NCBI GenBank assembly: GCA_013816405.1
Contig: JACDEL010000008.1
Coordinates: 1-52,758 of the forward strand
Source: Chloroflexota bacterium
GTDB taxonomy: Bacteria > Chloroflexota > Limnocylindria > QHBO01
DNA: 52,758 nt
Direction: 5' to 3'
Position numbers and translations under genes: made by a program. This document shows positions 46,044-52,758 of this stretch, in pieces. Position 1 is the stretch's first letter; each line of letters opens with the position of its first letter. The notes below the pieces were generated by a model. That model saw only the letters and a program-made list of their open reading frames with translations, was not told where the DNA came from and did no database searches.

Positions 46044-49000
46044 TCATGCGGAGACCGCGTCGGGTGGACCTGCTGCAAGCCGATCGCGAACTTCGCCCGC
46101 GCTGACGAGGTTGCCCTTTCGCTCGTGCTCGGCCAGAGCCCGTTTGAGCGCATCCCGCCACCCGTCGCGATCGCCGGCACGGGCCTTCACGTGTGCCAGC
46201 CCCTCGTAGGTGGCCCCACGCAGCTCGAGGAAGTCCGTCGGCTCCATCAGCTCTACGGCCTCGTCGATGAGTCGGGCGGCATCCGTGAGCTGTCCGTCAT
46301 CCGCGGCCAGCTGTGCCGCCGGAATCCGCCAGTACACGTTGGTGGCGATATCGTTCGGCGCACCGCTCTGCTGGGCCAGGCGGATGGCCTCCTCCATCGC
46401 CTCTCGGCGGCCGAGCCGATAGAGGACCACCGCCCGCATGGCGGCTAACGTGGAGAGGATCCCTGTCTCGCCCATCGGCCGAAGGATCTCGATCCCCTCG
46501 GCATACGCGCGGTCGGCAGCTTCGAATTCCCCGGCCAGGGCCTCGATGTTCCCGCTTCCTTGTGCGGTCCCTCCCAATCGCAGGCGTACGCCGCGTTCCT
46601 GAAGATACTCTCGAGCGGCCGCCTGTACGCCGCGGGCCTCGTCGAAACGCCCGAGCATGGCGAGCAGCGGCGCGCCGAAACCGCGACGCGCGGCATCGGC
46701 GCGCCCCTCGGATCCCCAGTTCGCTTGGTCGATCCGCGCGAGCGCCTCGGCGACCGGCACGGGACCCCACCGCAGGGAGTTGCATACCTCTGCCGTGTTG
46801 TCCCGCCAGAGTCCCGGGTCCTCCTCCGGGTCGAGCAGCTCACGGGCTCGCTCGAGCGCTGCCAGTTCATCCATCCACCGGCAGCGCATGAGATGGGCCT
46901 GGCTGCGGGCAATCTCCGCGGCGATGGTTCCGGATTTGTCGCCGAGCTCGGCTGCACGTGCCTCGACTCGGTCGGCGAGCCGGAGGATGTCGGATTCATG
47001 CTCCGACTGATCCATCATCTGTCGCCATGTGAGCCACTCGAGCTCGGCTCGCATCTCGAGCAGGTCGTCCTTCGCCCGGCGTGCCACTTCCTTCACCTCG
47101 TCATAGAGCGCCTCGCCGCGCGCGAAGTCTCCCGTATCGATCGCCGAATTTGCCACGTGCAGGAGAAGCTGGCCGCGTTCGCGATCGTCGTCGAGCAGCG
47201 CCACGGCACGGGAGAGCAGGTTGCTCACCGCGGACGGATCATGGCGACCGAGCGCTCGCAGCCCCGCCGACCGCAACATCGTGCCGGCCCTGATGGCGAG
47301 CGAACGCGTCAGCTCATCCGTCAGTCCGAGCTCGGCTCGATACCGGTGTGCCTGTTCCAGGTGATAGGCCATCACCTCCTCGTACTCACGCTGCCGCTCG
47401 CCGGCAATCCCTTCGAGCCAGGCTGCGAAACGCGCATGGAGGTCGGCGCGCTGCTCCTTGGGCAGCGAGCCGTATGCGGCGTCGCGGACCAGGATGTGCC
47501 GGAAACGGAAGGCCTCGTCGCCGGTGGTCCCCGAGCGATCAGGACGGACCAACTCCTTCCGAACCAGGGTCATGAGCCGTGATCCGAGATCCTCGCGGCG
47601 CTCGGGTGGCGAGAGCTCAGTAACCGCGGAGCGCTGGAAGACCTTGCCGACCACCGATGCCCGCCCGATCAGGTCTCGTTCCGATGGCTCGAGCCGATCC
47701 AAGCGGGCAGCCACCAGAGCCGACACCGTGGGCGGGACGTTGATCTGGCTGAGGTCTGCATCTGCCTGCCAGCCCCCGTTCACGCGCCGCAGCACGCCCT
47801 CGTCGACCAGCATCGCCACCAGCTCCTCGACGAAGAGCGGATTCCCTTCGGCGGTCTCGCCAATCCGGCTCTGCACGGCCCGGGCGAGCGTCTCGTCGTT
47901 GATCAGGTTGCCGACAAGCTCGGCCGAATCGTCTGCGGTGAGCGGCTCGAGCAGGATCGTCGTTGCGTTCATCTTTCCGCCACCCCAGTGGGGTCGCAAA
48001 TCGAGCATCTCGGGCCGGGCGACGGCGAGCAGGAGGATCGGGGCCTCATGCGACCAGTCGGCGATGTGCTCGACGAGGTCGAGCATGGTTGGCTCCGCCC
48101 AGTGCAGGTCGTCGATGACGACGATCAATGGCTGCGGCCGCGCGATCGTCTCGAGCAATTTCCGAACGCCCCAGAAAATCTCCTCGGACGACATGGCGGA
48201 CTCCCAGAGACCGATTGCGGCGGCAATCCGCTCCAAGATGGCATCCCGCTCGTCTGCGCCCTCGAGCAGAGTGGTGAGCTTTTCACGGGCGGTCTCCGCT
48301 CCATCGGCGGGGTTGATCCCGGCGGCAGCCTGTGCCAGCTCGGCGATCGGCCAAAAGGTGATCCCTTCTCCATACGGCAGGCATCGGGCGCGGAGCACCT
48401 GTGCGCCGGGGCCTACCTGTTGAAGGAATTCGTGAATGAGCCGCGACTTGCCGACCCCCGCCGAGCCCAGCAGCGTGAAGAGGTGGCATGCCTCCTCGCG
48501 CTTCGCTCGTTCGAACGCCTCGCCCAGGATCCGCAGCTCGCTCTTGCGACCGACGAGCGGCGTGTCGTGGCGTCTGATCGGCTGCTGCTCCTTGAGGCCG
48601 AGGAGGCGATACGCCTCGACGGGCTCAGCCTTGCCCTTCAGCTCGAGCGCGGCGATCGGCTCGGCTTCGATCGCATCACGAACCAGCCGGTAGGTGCCGG
48701 CGCCCACGATCACCTCGCCCGGATTGGCTGCCTGCTCGAGGCGAGCCGCCACGTTCACCGCGTCGCCGGTCACAAGTGTCTGGCTGGCGGCCGGGTCGCC
48801 AGCCACCACCTCGCCGGTGTTGACGCCGATGCGAAGGGAGATCGGCGGCCACCCGCCTCCGGACAGCTCGTCATTCAGGGCCGCGACGACGGATCCAAAC
48901 TCAAGCGCGGCGCGGACCGCGCGAAGGGAATCGTCCTCGTGCAGGACGGGGATGCCGAAGATCGCCATCACGGCGTCACCGATGAACTTCTCGACGATGC

Positions 49001-49238
49001 CGCCGTGTCGCTCGACGACGCGACGCATCGAGTCGAAGTAGCGGGCGAGCATGCGGCGGGTCGATTCGGGATCCGTCTGCTCGGAACGGCTCGTTGAGCT
49101 GACGATGTCGGCGAAGAGGATGGAGACCGTCTTGCGGACGTCACCTGCCGGGGCAGTCGCACCCGCGAGGGGAGTGGCGCAGTTGGAGCAGAACTTCGCG
49201 CGCTCCGAGTTCTCTTCGCCGCAATTCCGGCACTGCAT
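46044..49238 (-). CDS. Zinc-ribbon / adenylate cyclase / AAA / TPR regulator
   Basis: The 1064-residue protein begins with a zinc ribbon (Cys3, Cys6, Cys17, Cys20). A class III nucleotide cyclase domain (about 35-212) keeps both metal Asp (Asp44, Asp88), Lys84, Asp159, Asn162 and Arg166, so it should be active. A STAND-like AAA_16 ATPase follows (Walker A GSAGVGKS at 258-265, Walker B LIVVIDDLHWAE). The last 500 residues are TPR-like helices. The order is that of cyclase-coupled STAND regulators of Chloroflexota and actinobacteria. It is expected to couple ligand or protein binding to cAMP output. A TACACT element seven bases before the ATG makes it leaderless. Confidence 0.92.
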   Translation of the reverse strand: MQCRNCGEENSERAKFCSNCATPLAGATAPAGDVRKTVSILFADIVSSTSRSEQTDPESTRRMLARYFDSMRRVVERHGGIVEKFIGDAVMAIFGIPVLHEDDSLRAVRAALEFGSVVAALNDELSGGGWPPISLRIGVNTGEVVAGDPAASQTLVTGDAVNVAARLEQAANPGEVIVGAGTYRLVRDAIEAEPIAALELKGKAEPVEAYRLLGLKEQQPIRRHDTPLVGRKSELRILGEAFERAKREEACHLFTLLGSAGVGKSRLIHEFLQQVGPGAQVLRARCLPYGEGITFWPIAELAQAAAGINPADGAETAREKLTTLLEGADERDAILERIAAAIGLWESAMSSEEIFWGVRKLLETIARPQPLIVVIDDLHWAEPTMLDLVEHIADWSHEAPILLLAVARPEMLDLRPHWGGGKMNATTILLEPLTADDSAELVGNLINDETLARAVQSRIGETAEGNPLFVEELVAMLVDEGVLRRVNGGWQADADLSQINVPPTVSALVAARLDRLEPSERDLIGRASVVGKVFQRSAVTELSPPERREDLGSRLMTLVRKELVRPDRSGTTGDEAFRFRHILVRDAAYGSLPKEQRADLHARFAAWLEGIAGERQREYEEVMAYHLEQAHRYRAELGLTDELTRSLAIRAGTMLRSAGLRALGRHDPSAVSNLLSRAVALLDDDRERGQLLLHVANSAIDTGDFARGEALYDEVKEVARRAKDDLLEMRAELEWLTWRQMMDQSEHESDILRLADRVEARAAELGDKSGTIAAEIARSQAHLMRCRWMDELAALERARELLDPEEDPGLWRDNTAEVCNSLRWGPVPVAEALARIDQANWGSEGRADAARRGFGAPLLAMLGRFDEARGVQAAAREYLQERGVRLRLGGTAQGSGNIEALAGEFEAADRAYAEGIEILRPMGETGILSTLAAMRAVVLYRLGRREAMEEAIRLAQQSGAPNDIATNVYWRIPAAQLAADDGQLTDAARLIDEAVELMEPTDFLELRGATYEGLAHVKARAGDRDGWRDALKRALAEHERKGNLVSAGEVRDRLAAGPPDAVSA

Positions 49239-49245
49239 CCCGCGC

Positions 49246-49251
49246 AGTGTA
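49246..49251 (-). promoter_or_regulatory. -10 element TACACT, leaderless cyclase-AAA gene
   Basis: The minus-strand TACACT ends seven bases before the ATG at 49238. Confidence 0.6.
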
Positions 49252-49307
49252 CGAGGCGCCTACCCCGGCGCGGGTTCCTTGCCGCGCTCGGTGGGGGAGT
49301 CGCAGCG

Positions 49308-50448
49308 GTGGTCCTGGCAGCCGGCGGGGTCGAGCGATCATCGCAGCCAACGCCATCCGCCTCCCCGTCCGCGACCGTCAACCCGACCGACACCTCGTCC
49401 CCGGAGCCCACCGCCACGCCGGGGCCGAGCCTGCGCGACCGCATCGGCCAGATGCTGCTGGTCGGCTTCCGGGGGCTGACCGTTGCGGCGGCGGGCGACA
49501 TCGTGACCGACATCCGCGATCGGAATCTCGGAGGCATCGTCCTCTTCGACACCGATCAGCCGACGCACAACAAGGTTCGCATGTCGAGTCCCCGGCCCAG
49601 CTGACGGCGCTCATCAGCGGACTCCAAGCGCTTGCCCCAACGTCGCTGCTGGTTGCGATTGACGAGGAGGGTGGCCTGGTGGCGCGCCTCGACCAGCGCC
49701 ACGGCTTTCCTCCGACCGTCTCCGCCGCCGACCTTGGCGCGCGGAGAGATGCGACCTTCACCCGGCAGGCGGGGGAGCGCATCGCCGACACCCTGGCATC
49801 GGTGGGCGTCAACCTCAACCTCGCCCCGGTGGTCGACCTGAACGTGAATCCGACAAATCCGATCATCGGCTCGCTCGGACGGTCGTTCTCGGCCGACCCA
49901 GCGGTCGTGACCGCGCAGGTGGAGGCATTCGTCGGCGGGCATCGCTCGGTTGGGTGCTGACGACGCTCAAGCACTTCCCCGGGCATGGCAGCTCGACCGG
50001 CGACACGCACCTGGGCGTGGTCGACGTCACTGACACCTGGTCACCGGTCGAGCTCGCGCCGTTCCGCAACCTGGTCAACGCCGAGCTGGCCGATGCCGTG
50101 CTGACCGCCCACGTCTTCAACTCCAAGCTGGATCCGGAGTACCCGGCCACCCTGTCCGAGCCCACGATCACAGGGATCCTCCGCCAGGACCTGGGCTGGG
50201 ATGGGGTGGTGATCTCCGACGACATGCAGATGGGCGCAATCCGCCAGGCGTATGGCTACGCGGACGCGCTGCGGCTCGCGATCCTGGCCGGCGTCGATCT
50301 CCTGACCATTGCCCAGCAACAGGTCTATGAGCCCGGCATCGTGGGCTCGACGATCGACCTGATCGAGGGGCTCGTCAACGACGGCAGCCTGACCGCGGCG
50401 CGTATCGACGAGTCGTACCGGAGGATCCAGGCGCTGAAGCTGCGCTAG
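49308..50448 (+). pseudogene. Glycoside hydrolase family 3 (NagZ-like), two 1-base frameshifts
   Basis: Three frames together give a GH3 beta-N-acetylhexosaminidase: LRDRIGQMLLVGFRG and GGIVLFDTDQPT, then ESPAQLTALISGLQ and LLVAIDEEGGLVARL, then TTLKHFPGHGSSTGDTH and GVVISDDMQMGAI. The breaks fall at about 49581, where one A restores R-N-V-E-S-P, and about 49950, where GGG for GGGG ends the frame; one G restores V-G-V-L-T. Both look like single-base deletions and nothing else is damaged, so sequencing error or very recent decay are equally possible. Upstream of the GTG at 49308 the same frame reads RRGFLAALGGGVAAVVLAAGG, a Tat/lipoprotein-like signal, but has no start codon back to 49227. It would cut cell-wall GlcNAc linkages. 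Confidence 0.85.
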
Positions 50449-50948
50449 TCCTGCAGGTGCGCCTCGAGGAAGTAGAGGTACTTGTCTGCGCAGCGGCTGA
50501 CCTCGGTGAAGAGATCGGCGGTGTTGGCGTCCTCCAGCTTGTCGGCGGTGTCGATCGCCTCGCGCGCCGAGTTGGTGAAGGCTGCCAGGCGCGTCGCCAC
50601 CGCCTTCACGTACGCCATGCTGTCGGTGATGTCGGTCGGGAACTCCGGCAGCCGGCTGCTCGACGCAGCCATCCGAACCGTGCCGGTGGCGTAGCCGCCC
50701 AGCGCTGTCACCCGCTCGGCAAACTCGTCGATCCATCCCGCGGCCTCGCCAGCGACCTCGTCGAACAGCTTGTGGAGCTGCCAGAAGTCGGGGCCCTTGA
50801 CGTTCCAGTGGGCCTGCTTGGCCTGGCTCCAGAAGTCGGAGGCGTCGGCCAGGTGCTGGTTCAGGAGCTTGATCACCTTAGCCCGATCGGCGGCCGGAAG
50901 GTCGACGCTGGTGGTGAACGAACGAGTGGCTGGCTTGGTGGTTGGCAT
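50445..50948 (-). CDS. dps: Dps family ferritin-like DNA-protection protein
   Basis: The 167-residue protein has the Dps ferroxidase ligands with the classical spacing: His47, His59, Asp74 and Glu78 (KQAHWNVKGPDFWQLHKLFD, then GWIDEFAERV). Dps dodecamers oxidise and store iron and shield DNA during stress. The Thr/Lys-rich N-terminus is short. The ATG at 50948 (MPTTKPATRSF) is preferred over upstream ATGs on family grounds. No ribosome binding site is evident; a weak GATGAT hexamer lies seven bases upstream. Its 3' end overlaps the GH3 gene by four bases. Confidence 0.92.
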   Translation of the reverse strand: MPTTKPATRSFTTSVDLPAADRAKVIKLLNQHLADASDFWSQAKQAHWNVKGPDFWQLHKLFDEVAGEAAGWIDEFAERVTALGGYATGTVRMAASSSRLPEFPTDITDSMAYVKAVATRLAAFTNSAREAIDTADKLEDANTADLFTEVSRCADKYLYFLEAHLQD

Positions 50949-51042
50949 GCCGCACATCATCGCGGACTGATGCTTTCGACGACGCCCTAACGGGCGGAGG
51001 TTCGCCTCTCAGATCCGATGCACCGTTTCCTGGCCGGGACAC

Positions 51043-51375
51043 TCAGTCGGCGCGAGACTCCTTGGCGGACGCTGCCGCGGCCAGGTCGTCGGCGGCCTTG
51101 CGGGCGAGGAAGATGGACCGATAGGACTCGTCCGAGATGGGAGCGTCATCGGAGCGCACCTGCCACCCGCTCAACTCGGGCACGTACACGATCTCGAAGC
51201 CGCCGCGCTCCTCGGAAGGATGCTCGCCCCGTGCGACGAGGAGCGCCTTGCGGCCGGCCGGCGTGCTGGACGCCCGGATGCATCGGCCGCAGCGGGAGGC
51301 GACGAGCCCGTGGGGGCAGGTTCGGCATGAGGTGCACTCTTCAGTGCGGAATCCGTGGATGCAGGGGGCCGTCAT
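51043..51375 (-). CDS. Cys-rich small protein with two zinc knuckles
   Basis: The 110-residue protein begins with CIHGFRTEECTSCRTCPHG and LVASRCGRC. Its Cys/His pattern could hold two zinc ions. A folded domain (GGFEIVYVPELSGWQVR) and a charged Ala/Lys tail follow. I do not recognise a named family; small zinc proteins of this type are often nucleic-acid or protein adaptors. A GAAGGA lies four bases before the ATG. The -10 is probably the minus-strand TACCCT at 51397-51402. It is divergent from the DEAD-box helicase. Confidence 0.7.
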   Translation of the reverse strand: MTAPCIHGFRTEECTSCRTCPHGLVASRCGRCIRASSTPAGRKALLVARGEHPSEERGGFEIVYVPELSGWQVRSDDAPISDESYRSIFLARKAADDLAAAASAKESRAD

Positions 51376-51430
51376 GGCGTCCTTCGTGGGGCCCCAAGGG
51401 TACCACTTCCGCTATTCGACACCGATCGTG

Positions 51431-51436
51431 TATCAT
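51431..51436 (+). promoter_or_regulatory. -10 element TATCAT of the DEAD-box helicase
   Basis: TATCAT with no clear -35. It gives a leader of about 118 bases before the ATG at 51562. Confidence 0.45.
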
Positions 51437-51513
51437 TTCGAAAACGTGTTCGATAGGCGCTCCGGTCCGCGCCGCGGCTTCAACCCCGTCCCGATCCCGA
51501 TCCAATCCTTCGC

Positions 51514-51557
51514 CCTGACCGGGCCCCGCATTGCAGCGGGAGGGCCTCGTCAGGAGC
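51514..51557 (+). promoter_or_regulatory. Leader hairpin covering the helicase Shine-Dalgarno
   Basis: CCTGAC (51514-51519) pairs with GTCAGG (51549-51554). Inside, CCCGC (51525-51529) pairs with GCGGG (51536-51540) around a 6-base loop, with further pairs between 51521-51524 and 51544-51547. The AGGAG at 51552-51556, five bases before the ATG, has its first three bases in the stem. Confidence 0.55.
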
Positions 51558-51561
51558 TCTC

Positions 51562-52758
51562 ATGTCCTTCTCAACGCTCGGGCTTGCGCCTGGCCTGCTC
51601 CGTGCCGTGTCGGCGCAGGGCTATACCGAACCTACTCCCGTCCAGCGCGAAGCGATCCCATTCGTCCTTGCCGGTCGCGACCTGCTGGCCGGGGCCCAGA
51701 CCGGCACCGGCAAGACGGCGGCCTTCGTGCTGCCGATGCTGCAGCTGCTCTCCACGACGCCACCGCGCAGCGGCGGCCGGCCGCGCATTCGCGCGCTGAT
51801 CCTGGTCCCGACGCGTGAGCTTGCGATCCAGGTCGAGGAGAGCGTCCGCGTCTACGGCTCGAACAGCCGCCGCTCGACCACCATCTACGGCGGTGTCGGC
51901 TTTCCGGGCCAGCTGCGCGCGCTGCGCAACGGCCCGGAGATCGTCGTCGCCACCCCCGGCCGGCTACTCGACCACTCCCGGCAGCGGACGATCGACCTCG
52001 GCGCGGTCGAGATCCTGGTGCTGGACGAGGCCGATCGCATGCTCGACATGGGCTTCATCCGCGACATCCGCTCGATCATCGCCCTGCTGCCCTCACGCCG
52101 ACAGAACCTCCTCTTCAGCGCCACATTCTCGAACGAGATTCGAGCCCTGGCCGAGGGCCTGCTCGATCGTCCGGCATCAGTCCAGGTCACGCCGCGCAAC
52201 ACGCCCACCGACCTGGTGCGCCAGGTTGTGCACCCCGTCGACCGAGCTCGCAAGCGCGAGCTCCTCTCGCACCTGGTGCGCACGCACGCGGTCGACCAGG
52301 CCCTGGTCTTCACCCGAACCAAGCACGGCGCCGATCGGCTTGCCAAGCAGCTGCTCGAGGATGGCATCGCCACAGCAGCGATCCACGGCAACAAGTCACA
52401 GCCACAGCGCGTGCGCGCCCTCAACGACTTCAAGGCCGGACGCGTGACGCTGCTGATCGCCACCGAGGTGGCGGCGCGCGGGCTGGACATCGAACAGCTA
52501 CCGCACGTCGTGAACTACGAGCTGCCGATGGTCCCCTCCGACTACCTGCATCGCATCGGCCGGACCGGACGTGCGGGGCTCGAGGGCGACGCCATCTCGC
52601 TCGTCTGCATCGATGAGGCACCGATGCTGCGCGAGATCGAGCGCCTGCTCGGCCAGCCGATCCCGTCCGAGGTCGTCCCCGGCTTCTCAGTTGACCCGTC
52701 CATCCGGCCCGAGGCGATCCGTCTGCGGAGCGCCGGCGGTGGCCGACCGCAGCAGGCA
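51562..52758 (+). CDS. DEAD-box ATP-dependent RNA helicase, N-terminal 399 residues
   Basis: The frame runs off the window end. Visible are the Q motif (Gln28 in [11 protein letters not shown]), motif I AQTGTGKT (45-52), [14 protein letters not shown] and motif II DEAD at 155-158. SAT, then [25 protein letters not shown] and [10 protein letters not shown] complete both RecA domains. It is RhlE/CsdA-like and would remodel RNA, often in ribosome assembly or at low temperature. A variable basic tail probably follows beyond the edge, since the last residues are Gly/Arg-rich ([10 protein letters not shown]). A long structured leader precedes it. Confidence 0.95.
   Translation, partial: MSFSTLGLAPGLLRAVSAQGYTEPTPVQREAIPFVLAGRDLLAGAQTGTGKTAAFVLPMLQLLSTTPPRSGGRPRIRALILVPTRELAIQVEESVRVYGSNSRRSTTIYGGVGFPGQLRALRNGPEIVVATPGRLLDHSRQRTIDLGAVEILVLDEADRMLDMGFIRDIRSIIALLPSRRQNLLFSATFSNEIRALAEGLLDRPASVQVTPRNTPTDLVRQVVHPVDRARKRELLSHLVRTHAVDQALVFTRTKHGADRLAKQLLEDGIATAAIHGNKSQPQRVRALNDFKAGRVTLLIATEVAARGLDIEQLPHVVNYELPMVPSDYLHRIGRTGRAGLEGDAISLVCIDEAPMLREIERLLGQPIPSEVVPGFSVDPSIRPEAIRLRSAGGGRPQQA

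Noticed and set aside
49560-49960. Programmed frameshifting in the GH3 gene
   Set aside because: No slippery heptamer or downstream pseudoknot is visible, and two separate shifts in one housekeeping-type gene are unlikely.

Overview
The window is very GC-rich, gene-dense bacterial chromosome with no gene-free stretch longer than about 190 bases. I see no phage, plasmid, insertion-sequence or CRISPR signal. The gene set includes a class I lysyl-tRNA synthetase, a DevS/DevR-like two-component pair, a K+-independent proton pyrophosphatase, a luciferase-like flavin oxidoreductase, a separate B12 subunit of methylmalonyl-CoA mutase and many leaderless promoters. Together these suggest an uncultivated soil or freshwater member of the Chloroflexota (Limnocylindria/Ellin6529-like) or a close actinobacterium-like lineage. 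This placement is inference from gene content only.

Layout. 1-3163 (minus): an RG/DP-rich repeat protein cut by the window edge, a TPM-domain membrane protein, a zinc-ribbon membrane protein and a DUF1684 protein. 3217-9475 (minus): a glycine-betaine/choline-type ABC importer (binding protein, two permeases, CBS-containing ATPase) behind a GT-C-like membrane protein and a NERD-like protein, several of them linked by overlapping start and stop codons. 9541-17911 (plus): folE, a pterin dehydratase and an LLM oxidoreductase, then the B12 subunit of methylmalonyl-CoA mutase with its MeaB GTPase, then a fatty-acid block (3-hydroxyacyl-CoA dehydrogenase, acyl-CoA dehydrogenase, acyl-CoA synthetase, thiolase). 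18027-21609 (plus): glutamate dehydrogenase, an unknown protein coupled to a DRTGG ATPase, and an HhH-GPD repair protein. 21766-24733 (minus): a CoA operon coaX-coaBC-panC. 24835-30709: unknown protein, M16 peptidase, TPR-like protein, ndk, the opposing lepB, and an Ig-like/propeller protein. 30875-37514 (plus): hppA, uppP, greA, class I lysS, serS. 37468-39529: a DinB-like protein and a CoA-transferase. 39570-43307 (plus): a DevS/DevR-like pair, a two-TM protein and a double universal stress protein. 43361-46008: tRNA-Ser(UGA), methyltransferase, thymidine kinase, AroE-like dehydrogenase, tRNA-Ser(GCU), tRNA-Arg(GCG). 46044-52758: a giant cyclase-AAA-TPR regulator, a frameshifted GH3 gene, dps, a Cys-rich small protein and a DEAD-box helicase cut by the window end.

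The most striking system-level pattern is regulatory. At least twelve genes carry a TANNNT -10 hexamer 6-8 bases before the start codon, so their mRNAs should be leaderless. A few genes are built the opposite way: greA and hppA have consensus -35/-10 promoters, and greA, hppA and the DEAD-box helicase have structured leaders. greA has a terminator-like hairpin with a T6 tract just before its start. hppA and the helicase have hairpins that take in part of the Shine-Dalgarno sequence. Three metabolic genes keep their fold motifs but have lost canonical active-site residues: panC, coaBC and an aroE homologue. The DevS-like kinase keeps the histidine and tyrosine that line the heme pocket in mycobacterial DevS.
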